Counted from the first letter of the stretch, positions 1 to 5,917 are shown. The stretch: 6,860 nucleotides of DNA from an uncultured Oribacterium sp. (GCA_937927445.1 CALAOB010000157.1:1-6860), one strand, 5' to 3'. Translations and numbers: made by a program. Notes: generated by a model not told the origin, from the sequence alone.

Positions 1-269
1 GCGGTATCCTCGGCGGCATGTCCGACGGCGCCGAGATCGTCCTCCGCGCCTACTTCAAGCCGACCCCGTCCATCGCCCGCCCGCAGGAAACCGCGAACGA
101 AGAGGGCGACAACATCACGATCGAGATCAAGGGCCGTCATGACCCGACTGTCGTCGAGCGGGCCTGCGTCGTCGTGGAGTGTATGGTGGCGATCACGGTA
201 CTCGATGCGCTCCTCGAGAACATGGGTGCGCAGATGGAGTTCCTGCACGAGATCTATCCGCTTGATTAA
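1..269 (+). CDS. aroC: Chorismate synthase, C-terminal fragment
   Basis: This is the last 88 codons of chorismate synthase, open at the left edge (first full codon at base 3, stop TAA at 267-269). The enzyme converts 5-enolpyruvylshikimate-3-phosphate to chorismate with reduced FMN, the final common step to aromatic amino acids and folate, in the cytoplasm. The visible residues carry family C-terminal signatures: GILGGMSDG at the start, then FKPTPSIARPQET, then IEIKGRHDP (Arg-His-Asp-Pro), then a helix ERACVVVECMVAITVLDALL. The family is normally about 360-390 residues, so roughly three quarters lies outside the window. The protein ends at a natural stop, so the truncation comes from the window or contig edge and is not a mutation. 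No convincing intrinsic terminator follows; the next 30 bases instead look like a promoter and operator. Confidence 0.95.
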   Translation, partial: GILGGMSDGAEIVLRAYFKPTPSIARPQETANEEGDNITIEIKGRHDPTVVERACVVVECMVAITVLDALLENMGAQMEFLHEIYPLD

Positions 270-290
270 GCGGGAGAGAAAGAGTATTTT
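262..290 (+). promoter_or_regulatory. Candidate sigma-A promoter for the VOC gene
   Basis: TTGATT (262-267) and TATTTT (285-290) are separated by exactly 17 bases, each matching the sigma-70/A consensus at 4 of 6 positions. The -35 overlaps the aroC stop codon. Transcription would begin near 297, inside the palindrome at 294-309. The match is modest, so this rests mainly on spacing and on the adjoining operator-like site. Confidence 0.35.
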
Positions 291-293
291 ATT

Positions 294-309
294 AGTAAAG
301 CGCTTTACT
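294..309 (+). promoter_or_regulatory. Perfect 16-bp palindrome, likely repressor operator
   Basis: AGTAAAGCGCTTTACT reads identically on both strands. It has a central CpG flanked by A and T triplets, the layout typical of LacI/GalR-family operators. It is close to, but not the same as, the catabolite-responsive element: the TG/CA ends are displaced by one position from the cre consensus. It sits 4 bases after the candidate -10 and spans the predicted start of transcription, a classic repression position. Which regulator binds is unknown, and no regulator gene is in the window. Confidence 0.5.
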
Positions 310-385
310 GCCGTGCGGGCGGGTGCCACGTGAGAGGTCGCCTGCATTGGCGCCGGGGACAGTAGCGGAAACCATGACAGACAAC

Positions 386-391
386 AGGAGG
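386..391 (+). promoter_or_regulatory. Shine-Dalgarno AGGAGG that decides the VOC start
   Basis: AGGAGG is a full-strength ribosome site. It lies only 1 base from the ATG at 393 but 7 bases from the in-frame ATG at 399. Normal spacing therefore favours 399 as the start, giving a protein beginning MADQMSKD. Confidence 0.75.
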
Positions 392-398
392 TATGAAT

Positions 399-782
399 AT
401 GGCAGATCAGATGTCAAAGGATTATGATGCAGTGAAGGAGCTCGGTCTCTGCGTACTGCACGTAGGTATCAATGCAAACGGCGAGGAGGATGCGCTGAAG
501 ATCGCAGACGAGTTCCAGACCCTCATGGGCTTCATCCCGAGAGTCGGTAACAGTTCCATCTTCGCTTCGGACCTCATCGAGATCATGAAGAAGGACGGCC
601 CGGGCGAGAAGGGCCACATCGCGATCGGCTGCCATGACGTAGACGCTGCAGTCGCTTTCTTCGAGAAGCGCGGCATGGGCGTGAAGCCGGAGACCGCAAA
701 GAAGAACCCGGACGGCAGCCTCCTGTTCATCTACCTCGATAAGCAGATCGCAGGCTTTGCTATCCACCTGAAGCAGTACTGA
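399..782 (+). CDS. Small stand-alone VOC-fold protein (KDPG-aldolase-domain-like)
   Basis: A 127-residue soluble protein with no signal peptide or membrane segment. The pattern fits one vicinal-oxygen-chelate (glyoxalase/bleomycin-resistance) unit: an N-terminal strand ELGLCVLHVGINA, a helix EEDALKIADEFQTLMGF, a strand with VGNSSIFASDLIEIMKK, then GEKGHIAIGCHDVDAAVAFFEKRG and a final strand pair ending GFAIHLKQY. From memory, this run (HVGIN, NSSIF, GHIAIG, GFAIHL) closely resembles the C-terminal extension fused to some clostridial 2-keto-3-deoxy-6-phosphogluconate/4-hydroxy-2-oxoglutarate aldolases. Here it stands alone with its own strong ribosome site and no aldolase in the window. Possible roles are a metal-dependent isomerase or lyase on a small oxo-acid, or a sugar-acid-sensing partner; the substrate cannot be read from sequence. 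The start at 399 is preferred over 393 because of spacing from AGGAGG. Family is fairly sure, function unknown. Confidence 0.75.
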   Translation: MADQMSKDYDAVKELGLCVLHVGINANGEEDALKIADEFQTLMGFIPRVGNSSIFASDLIEIMKKDGPGEKGHIAIGCHDVDAAVAFFEKRGMGVKPETAKKNPDGSLLFIYLDKQIAGFAIHLKQY

Positions 783-795
783 TAGATTACAGTCT

Positions 796-1033
796 GGTTC
801 AGAGAATCCGAAGGGCCGACAACAGAAACCATACGTAGAGGTCGTGAAGAATCAAAATCCCACCCCTTAGAAGTACTTGGAGTAATTTTTCCTTAGCACC
901 CTCTGTCAATGCTGAGTTTTTCTCAAAAAAACTCAGCTATTGCAGAGGGCCTAGTACTTCTTAGGGGTGGGATTTTAGAGTCTTCCGAGCTCGGAGTACT
1001 GTGTTTCTGTTGCCGGCCCTTCGGGACTCTGCC
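796..1033. repeat. Giant imperfect palindrome, ~240 nt (MITE-like or structured RNA)
   Basis: Nearly the whole gene-free gap folds back on itself. Outer arms 808-829 and 1003-1024 are inverted repeats matching at 21 of 22 positions, and weaker pairing extends outward to 796 and 1033 (CAGAG/CTCTG). Middle arms 854-877 and 953-976 match at 23 of 24 positions. The stretches between them (830-853 and 977-1002) also pair in part. The centre, 899-949, is a further hairpin. The only large asymmetry is about 21 unpaired bases at 878-898. No reading frame, transposase or obvious target-site duplication is seen. It could be a miniature inverted-repeat element with about 22-bp ends, or a long 3'/5' UTR hairpin suited to RNase III. 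The inverted repeats are seen directly; the nature of the element is inference. Confidence 0.85.
899..949 (+). other. Central hairpin of the long palindrome
   Basis: The core stem pairs CCCTCTG (899-905) with CAGAGGG (943-949), CAAT (907-910) with ATTG (939-942), and GCTGAGTTTTT (911-921) with AAAAACTCAGC (927-937). The loop is 5 bases and there is one bulged T on each side. Its T-run lies inside the stem and no T-tract follows, so it is not a standard intrinsic terminator. Confidence 0.8.
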
Positions 1034-1042
1034 GAAATGCTC

Positions 1043-1070
1043 TTGTAAATCCAGTTTCACATGCTAAAAT
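1043..1070 (+). promoter_or_regulatory. Candidate extended -10 promoter for proS
   Basis: TTGTAA (1043-1048) and TAAAAT (1065-1070) lie 16 bases apart. TG at 1062-1063 gives an extended -10 (TGCTAAAAT). The -10 matches consensus at 5 of 6. Transcription would start near 1077, just beyond the long palindrome, giving a 5' leader of about 75 nt that includes the hairpin at 1088-1129. Confidence 0.55.
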
Positions 1071-1087
1071 AGATGCGCATATAAACC

Positions 1088-1129
1088 TGCGACGGCAAGG
1101 CACGAAGGATGTGCGACGGTGCCGACGCA
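1088..1129 (+). other. Structured hairpin in the proS leader
   Basis: TGCGACGGCA (1088-1097) pairs with TGCCGACGCA (1120-1129) at 9 of 10 positions, with one A/A mismatch. An inner GCAC/GTGC stem (1100-1103 with 1111-1114) closes a 7-base loop. The word GCGACGG occurs twice (1089-1095 and 1113-1119), so an alternative pairing with the CCG-containing 3' arm is possible. An A-rich linker and the ribosome site follow at once. There is no T-tract, so it is not a terminator. The conserved T-box sequence is not seen. Confidence 0.5.
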
Positions 1130-1136
1130 TTAAAAA

Positions 1137-1143
1137 AGAAAGG
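1137..1143 (+). promoter_or_regulatory. Shine-Dalgarno AGAAAGG that decides the proS start
   Basis: AGAAAGG lies 2 bases from the ATG at 1146 but 8 bases from the in-frame ATG at 1152. Spacing supports initiation at 1152 (MADKKLVEQ). The same double-ATG arrangement occurs at the VOC gene. Confidence 0.6.
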
Positions 1144-1151
1144 CTATGATT

Positions 1152-2588
1152 ATGGCAGACAAGAAACTTGTCGAGCAGATCACTCCTATGGGGGAGGATT
1201 TCGCTCAGTGGTACACAGACGTTGTTAAGAAGGCAGAGCTCACGGATTACTCATCCGTCAAGGGTTTCATGGTCATCCGTCCGGCTGGCTATGCGATCTG
1301 GGAGAACATCATGCATGAGCTGGATCAGCGCTTCAAGGCGAGCGGCGTAGAGAACGTAGCGATGCCGATGCTGATTCCGGAGTCCCTTCTTCAGAAGGAG
1401 AAGGACCACGTCGAGGGCTTCGCACCGGAGGTTGCCTGGGTAACCGAGGGTGGACAGAAGAAGCTCGAGGAGCGTCTCTGCGTACGCCCGACCTCCGAGA
1501 CACTGTTCTGTGATTACTTCTCAAAGGTCGTAAAGTCCTATCGTGATCTCCCGCAGATCCTCAACCAGTGGGTATCCGTCGTTCGTTGGGAGAAGACCAC
1601 CCGTCCGTTCCTGAGAACCCGTGAGTTCCTGTGGCAGGAGGGACATACCGTGCACGCAACCGCAGAGCAGGCCGAGGAGAGAACGAAGCTCATGCTCGAG
1701 ATCTATGCGGACATCAGTGAGAACGTGCTTGCGATCCCGGTCGTAAAGGGCCAGAAGACCGAGAAGGAGAAGTTTGCCGGTGCCGTAGCGACCTATACCA
1801 TCGAGGCGCTTATGCATGATGGTCAGGCTCTTCAGTGCGCAACCTCCCACAACTTCGGTGCGGATTTCGCGAAGGCCTTCAACGTACAGTTCCTCGATAA
1901 GGACAACCAGCTGAAGCCGGTATATGAGACTTCCTGGGGTATGACCACCCGTATGATCGGTGCCCTCATCATGGTACATGGTGATGATTCCGGTCTCAAG
2001 CTGCCGCCGAGAATTGCGCCGACCCAGATCTGCATCGTTCCGATCCAGCAGAAGAAGGATGGCGTACTCGATAAGGCATACGAGCTGAGAGATCAGCTTC
2101 GCAAGTCCGGCTTCCGCGTAAAGGTAGACGATGGTGATAAGTCACCGGGATTCAAGTTCGCGGACTGCGAGGTACGTGGTATTCCGCTTCGTATCGAGGT
2201 CGGCCCGAAGGATATCGAGGCTGGTCATGCTGTACTTGTACGTCGTGATACCCGTGAGAAGATCCAGGTTTCCTTCGACGAACTCGCTGAGGAGACCGGC
2301 AAGCTGCTCGAGCAGATCCAGCAGGATATGTACGACCGCGCGAAGACCTTCCTCGAGGAGCATACCTCCAGCGCGACCAACATGGACGAGCTCGTCGATA
2401 TCGTGAACACCAAACGTGGCTTCGTAAAGGCGATGTGGTGCGGCTGCCGCGAGTGCGAGGATAAGCTGAAGGAGATGTCCGGCATCACCTCGAGATGTAT
2501 CCCGTTCGAGCAGGAGACCATCAGTGATACCTGTGTTGTCTGCGGAAAGCCGGCGACGAAGATGGTATACTGGGGACGTGCATACTAA
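1152..2588 (+). CDS. proS: Prolyl-tRNA synthetase, archaeal/eukaryal type
   Basis: A 478-residue class II aminoacyl-tRNA synthetase that charges tRNA-Pro with proline in the cytoplasm. Residue numbers are from the ATG at 1152. The catalytic domain shows a motif-1 region around VENVAMPMLIPESLL (about 66-80), the RPTSETLF loop (about 112-119), motif 2 VRWEKTTRPFLRTREFLWQEGHT (about 144-166), CATSHNFG (about 229-236) and motif 3 with GALIMVHGDDSGL (about 270-282). The anticodon-binding domain starts near PTQICIVPI (about 290). The C-terminal domain carries WCGCREC and CVVCG, a likely zinc site, and the protein ends in Tyr (GRAY). Length, the zinc domain and the lack of the large editing insertion of the bacterial E. 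coli-like form identify the archaeal-type (ProS type 3) enzyme. It has its own candidate promoter and terminator. An alternative ATG at 1146 would add two residues. Confidence 0.97.
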   Translation: MADKKLVEQITPMGEDFAQWYTDVVKKAELTDYSSVKGFMVIRPAGYAIWENIMHELDQRFKASGVENVAMPMLIPESLLQKEKDHVEGFAPEVAWVTEGGQKKLEERLCVRPTSETLFCDYFSKVVKSYRDLPQILNQWVSVVRWEKTTRPFLRTREFLWQEGHTVHATAEQAEERTKLMLEIYADISENVLAIPVVKGQKTEKEKFAGAVATYTIEALMHDGQALQCATSHNFGADFAKAFNVQFLDKDNQLKPVYETSWGMTTRMIGALIMVHGDDSGLKLPPRIAPTQICIVPIQQKKDGVLDKAYELRDQLRKSGFRVKVDDGDKSPGFKFADCEVRGIPLRIEVGPKDIEAGHAVLVRRDTREKIQVSFDELAEETGKLLEQIQQDMYDRAKTFLEEHTSSATNMDELVDIVNTKRGFVKAMWCGCRECEDKLKEMSGITSRCIPFEQETISDTCVVCGKPATKMVYWGRAY

Positions 2589-2607
2589 TTGAATGACTGA
2601 ATGACGT

Positions 2608-2636
2608 AGAGCTGTCGCGACTGCGACAGCTCTTTT
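2608..2636 (+). terminator. Intrinsic terminator after proS
   Basis: GAGCTGTCGC (2609-2618) and GCGACAGCTC (2623-2632) form a perfect 10-bp stem, extended by A2608-T2633, with a GACT tetraloop. TTTT follows at 2633-2636. It lies 20 bases after the proS stop. The T-tract is short, but the stem is strong. Confidence 0.9.
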
Positions 2637-2664
2637 GCGCGGTGCAGGCATTTCATGTTAAAAT
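2635..2664 (+). promoter_or_regulatory. Candidate extended -10 promoter for cca
   Basis: TAAAAT (2659-2664) is preceded by TG at 2656-2657, giving TGTTAAAAT, almost the same box as at proS. A weak -35, TTGCGC (2635-2640), lies 18 bases upstream and overlaps the T-tract of the proS terminator. Transcription is expected around 2671-2672, which coincides with the cca ATG. Confidence 0.5.
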
Positions 2665-2671
2665 ATATATT

Positions 2672-4078
2672 ATGAAAAAAATCAAATTACCTTCGAATGT
2701 AGAATATATCATCGCAGAGCTGGAGCGTGCGGGCTACGAGGCTTACGCGGTTGGTGGCTGTGTGCGCGACAGTCTCCTCGGGCGGGTTCCGGGCGACTGG
2801 GACATCACGACGAGTGCGCGTCCGGAGCAGGTGAAGGCGGTGTTCAGGCGCACCATCGACACCGGGATCCAGCATGGTACCGTGACGGTGCTGATGTCGG
2901 CGGAGCACCCGGGGGCGAAATCTGCACCGGTCTGGGAGGGCTACGAGGTCACGACCTATCGGATCGATGGCACCTACCTCGATGGTCGTCACCCGAGCGC
3001 GGTGCAGTTCACGCCGTCACTTCATGAGGACCTCGCGCGCCGCGACTTCACGATCAATGCGATGGCGGTCAATGACCAGAGCGGCATCGTGGATGACTTC
3101 GGTGGGCTCGAGGACCTCGGACGTCGTGTCGTGCGCGCCGTCGGGGAACCGGAGCAGCGTTTCCAGGAGGATGCCCTTCGCATGCTCCGCGCCCTCCGTT
3201 TCTCGGCCCAGCTCGGCTTCGACATCGATCCGGCGACCTGGCAGGCCGTACGGAAGCTCGCGCCGAACCTCGAGCACGTCTCGAAGGAGCGCATCGCGGT
3301 CGAGCTCACGAAGCTCCTGATGTCCGACCACCCGGAGCACATCGCGCTGGTATCGACGAGTGGCCTTTCCGAGTACATCAGCGAGCACTTCGCGGACGCC
3401 TTCCACGACGCCATCGGTGTGCCGGATGACTATCCGGTCTATCCGTGGATGCCGTCCGACCTCCCGGCCGAGCGCTACCTCCGCTGGGGCGTTTTCCTGC
3501 GCGGTGTGCCGGACCGTGCGCGCGGCATCCTCCGGGAACTGAAGATGGACAATGATACCATCGCGAAGGCAGGTACCGTCGCGCAGCTTTTCCTGGAACC
3601 GCTGCCGGACTCGCGCTATAAGATCCGGAAGAAGCTGTCGGAGATCGGCTACGAGACCTACGAGAATTACCTGCGGGCCGTCGCCTGCCTGCTCCGCGCG
3701 GCACGCGATGCCGAGTGGATGAAGCCGTACCTCGACGCCGCCTGCCCGAAACAGAAGACCGTGATCATGTCGTGCTGCCAGACCTCGACGAAGCCGGACA
3801 GCGCCTGCAGTGTACCGGAGAAGTACGAGGACCGCACGGCCGGGCTCCTCGACCGTGTCCGGCGGGTACAGTTTGAAGTCGCGGCCATCCGCGTCGCGGG
3901 CGATTGCATTGAACTGAAAAACCTGGAGATCAGCGGACAGGAGCTGATGGCCATCGGCATCCCGCGCGGCCCGGAAATCGGCCGGACCCTGCACGCGCTC
4001 CTCGACCAGGTGCTTCAGGACCCGTCGCAGAACCACCGCGAACGGCTGATTGAACTCGCACGCAGCATGATGGCGTGA
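2672..4078 (+). CDS. cca: CCA tRNA nucleotidyltransferase (class II)
   Basis: A 468-residue enzyme that adds or repairs the 3'-terminal CCA of tRNAs using CTP and ATP. The N-terminal palm domain has YAVGGCVRDSLLGR (about 25-38) and the metal-binding DWD of GDWDITTSARP (Asp42, Asp44). Next come RRDFTINAMA (about 123-132), EDALRMLRALRFSAQLGF (about 166-183), the nucleotide-recognition region, and ERIAVELTKLL (about 207-216). The tail ISGQELMAIGIPRGPEIGRTLHALL (about 420-444) is typical of the class II tail domain. No HD phosphohydrolase motif is evident. The ATG at 2672 is chosen because it is followed by A-rich codons (AAA AAA ATC AAA TTA) and because an upstream in-frame GTG (2642) would lie before the likely promoter. 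No ribosome site precedes 2672. Residues about 358-379 form a Cys-containing linker (C358, C368, C369, C379). Codons are strongly C/G-ending compared with proS. Confidence 0.94.
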   Translation: MKKIKLPSNVEYIIAELERAGYEAYAVGGCVRDSLLGRVPGDWDITTSARPEQVKAVFRRTIDTGIQHGTVTVLMSAEHPGAKSAPVWEGYEVTTYRIDGTYLDGRHPSAVQFTPSLHEDLARRDFTINAMAVNDQSGIVDDFGGLEDLGRRVVRAVGEPEQRFQEDALRMLRALRFSAQLGFDIDPATWQAVRKLAPNLEHVSKERIAVELTKLLMSDHPEHIALVSTSGLSEYISEHFADAFHDAIGVPDDYPVYPWMPSDLPAERYLRWGVFLRGVPDRARGILRELKMDNDTIAKAGTVAQLFLEPLPDSRYKIRKKLSEIGYETYENYLRAVACLLRAARDAEWMKPYLDAACPKQKTVIMSCCQTSTKPDSACSVPEKYEDRTAGLLDRVRRVQFEVAAIRVAGDCIELKNLEISGQELMAIGIPRGPEIGRTLHALLDQVLQDPSQNHRERLIELARSMMA

Positions 4079-4098
4079 TTTGTATACAGTAATTCAGT

Positions 4099-4132
4099 CA
4101 GGGTGCCGGAGGACCGGTGCCCTGTAAATTTT
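4099..4132 (+). terminator. Intrinsic terminator after cca
   Basis: CAGGGTGCCGG (4099-4109) pairs with CCGGTGCCCTG (4114-4124) through 11 pairs, two of them adjacent G-T wobbles, around an AGGA loop. TAAATTTT (4125-4132) follows. It lies about 20 bases beyond the cca stop. Confidence 0.8.
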
Positions 4133-4164
4133 CGGTGAAACCGCCGCGAACATGCCCCGACGCC

Positions 4165-4193
4165 TTGAAGCGGATGTGCAAAATTGATATATT
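4165..4193 (+). promoter_or_regulatory. Candidate extended -10 promoter for pgcA
   Basis: TTGAAG (4165-4170) and TATATT (4188-4193) are exactly 17 bases apart, matching consensus at 4 of 6 and 5 of 6. TG at 4185-4186 makes an extended -10 (TGATATATT). Transcription would begin near 4200, leaving a leader of about 35 nt that contains the ribosome site GAGAGGG (4218-4224), 10 bases before the ATG at 4235. Confidence 0.6.
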
Positions 4194-4234
4194 TATAGCA
4201 GCTGGAATTTTCAGAAAGAGAGGGCAATCGATCT

Positions 4235-5917
4235 ATGTATCAGGATGAATATGAGCGTTGGCTTCAGGCCGAGCTCCAGGATGTTGATTTAAAAACCGAG
4301 CTTCAGAATATAAAGGGCGACGATGACGCGATCAAGGAGCGTTTCGCAGTCGCACTGAAGTTTGGAACCGCTGGCCTCCGCGGCACACTCGGCGCAGGAA
4401 CCAACCGGATGAATATCTGGGTCGTTCGACAGGCGACACAGGGTGTAGCAGACTGGGTGAAGACCCAGGGCGGAACGCAGACCGTTGCGATCAGCTACGA
4501 TTCCCGTCTGAAGGGCTGGAACTTCGCACGTGACGCAGCAGGTGTGCTGGCAGCGAACGGCATCCACGTGCGCATCTATGATGAGCTCATGCCGGTACCA
4601 GCCCTTTCCTTCGCGACCCGTTACTATCACTGCAACGCCGGCATCATGGTGACCGCTTCCCACAACCCGGCAAAGTACAACGGCTATAAGGCCTACGGTC
4701 CGGACGGATGTCAGATGACCGATGAGGCTGCGGACATCGTCTACCAGCAGATTCAGAAGACCGACGTGCTCACCGGTGCGAAGTACATGAGCTTCGCCGA
4801 GGGCGTGAACAAGGGTCTCATCCAGTTTGTGGAAGACGACTGCAAGAACGCACTCTACGAGGCGATCGAGGCACGTCAGATCCGCCCGGGTATCGCGGCG
4901 ACCTCCGGTCTCAAGCTCGTGTACTCTCCACTGAACGGTACCGGCCTCGTTCCGGTCACCCGCGTACTGAACGACATCGGCATTCACGACATCACGATCG
5001 TGCCGGAGCAGGAGTACCCGAACGGCTACTTCACCACCTGCTCTTATCCGAACCCGGAGATCCTCGACGCACTGAAGAAGGGCCTCGAGCTCGCGGAGCA
5101 GACCGGCGCTGACCTGATGCTCGCGACCGACCCGGATGCAGACCGTGTCGGCATCGCTATGAAGTGTCCGGACGGCTCCTATGAGCTCGTTACCGGTAAC
5201 GAGATGGGCGTGCTGCTCCTCGACTACATCTGCGCAGGCCGCATCGAGCAGGGCACCATGCCGGCGAAGCCGGTCGCTGTGAAGTCGATCGTTTCCACAC
5301 CGCTGGCCAATGCTGTCGCCGAGCACTATGGCGTCGAGCTTCGGGAGACCCTCACCGGTTTCAAGTGGATCGGTGACCAGATCGCACAGCTCGAGGCAGC
5401 CGGAGAAGTGGATCGCTTCATCTTCGGCTTCGAGGAGTCCTACGGCTACCTCGCCGGTCCGTATGTACGTGATAAGGACGCCGTGATCGGCTCTATGCTC
5501 ATCTGTGAGATGGCTGCGTACTATCGCTCCATCGGATCCTCCATCAAGCAGCGCCTCGAGGAGATCTATAAGGAGTATGGCCGCTACCTCAACAAGGTCG
5601 ATTCCTTCGAGTTCCCTGGCCTCTCCGGTATGGATAAGATGGCCGGCATCATGAACGATCTCCGCACGAATCCGCCGAAGGATTTCGCCGGCAAGAAGGT
5701 CGTGAAGGTTATGGACTACACGAAGCCGGAGGAGACCGGACTCCCGGCAGCGAACGTCCTGATCTACTCCCTCGATGATGGCTCCACGGTCGTGGTTCGC
5801 CCGTCCGGCACCGAGCCGAAGATCAAGGCGTACTACACCACCCTCGGAAAGGACCTCGCAGAGGCCGAAGCCGAGAAGGAGAAGCTGGCAGCCGCACTCG
5901 AGCCGCTGTTCAAATAA
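4235..5917 (+). CDS. pgcA: Phosphoglucomutase/phosphomannomutase (alpha-D-phosphohexomutase)
   Basis: A 560-residue cytoplasmic enzyme of the alpha-D-phosphohexomutase family. It interconverts glucose-1-phosphate and glucose-6-phosphate (and often the mannose equivalents), feeding UDP-glucose, glycogen and cell-surface glycan synthesis. The four family signatures are present in order: GTAGLRG (44-50); the phosphoserine loop TASHNP (140-145, catalytic Ser142) followed by KYNGYKAYGPDG; the metal loop DPDADR (299-304; Asp299, Asp301, Asp303); the sugar-specificity loop GFEESYGY (398-405) followed by VRDKDAVIGS; and the phosphate-binding loop RPSGTEPK (522-529). Length and motif spelling match the roughly 560-580-residue Gram-positive PgcA type rather than the ~450-residue GlmM type. 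The ATG at 4235 has an SD 10 bases upstream. The gene has its own promoter and terminator. Glucose versus mannose preference cannot be settled from sequence. Confidence 0.95.
   Translation: MYQDEYERWLQAELQDVDLKTELQNIKGDDDAIKERFAVALKFGTAGLRGTLGAGTNRMNIWVVRQATQGVADWVKTQGGTQTVAISYDSRLKGWNFARDAAGVLAANGIHVRIYDELMPVPALSFATRYYHCNAGIMVTASHNPAKYNGYKAYGPDGCQMTDEAADIVYQQIQKTDVLTGAKYMSFAEGVNKGLIQFVEDDCKNALYEAIEARQIRPGIAATSGLKLVYSPLNGTGLVPVTRVLNDIGIHDITIVPEQEYPNGYFTTCSYPNPEILDALKKGLELAEQTGADLMLATDPDADRVGIAMKCPDGSYELVTGNEMGVLLLDYICAGRIEQGTMPAKPVAVKSIVSTPLANAVAEHYGVELRETLTGFKWIGDQIAQLEAAGEVDRFIFGFEESYGYLAGPYVRDKDAVIGSMLICEMAAYYRSIGSSIKQRLEEIYKEYGRYLNKVDSFEFPGLSGMDKMAGIMNDLRTNPPKDFAGKKVVKVMDYTKPEETGLPAANVLIYSLDDGSTVVVRPSGTEPKIKAYYTTLGKDLAEAEAEKEKLAAALEPLFK

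Noticed and set aside
294..309. A canonical CcpA cre site
   Set aside because: The central GCGC fits, but the TG and CA ends are displaced by one base from the cre consensus, so I call it only a LacI-family-type operator.
366..387. Short words shared with 818-832 (GACAACAG, GAAACCAT)
   Set aside because: Only 8-base matches in a different order; most likely chance rather than a dispersed repeat.
414..767. A 117-codon minus-strand frame over the VOC gene
   Set aside because: It is antisense to a gene with a strong ribosome site and a conserved fold pattern, with no ribosome site or domain of its own.
953..976. A T-box-like core (AGGGGTGGGA) upstream of proS
   Set aside because: It lacks the ACCGCG half of the conserved T-box sequence, and the segment is fully explained as the right arm of the long inverted repeat.
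2642..2671. GTG at 2642 as the start of cca, adding ten residues
   Set aside because: It has no ribosome site, lies upstream of the candidate -10 box, and would add a non-conserved extension before MKKIKLPS.
3017..4036. A 339-codon minus-strand open frame across cca
   Set aside because: It is antisense to the motif-bearing cca frame, lacks any family signature and is rich in Arg/Val/Asp as expected for a shadow.
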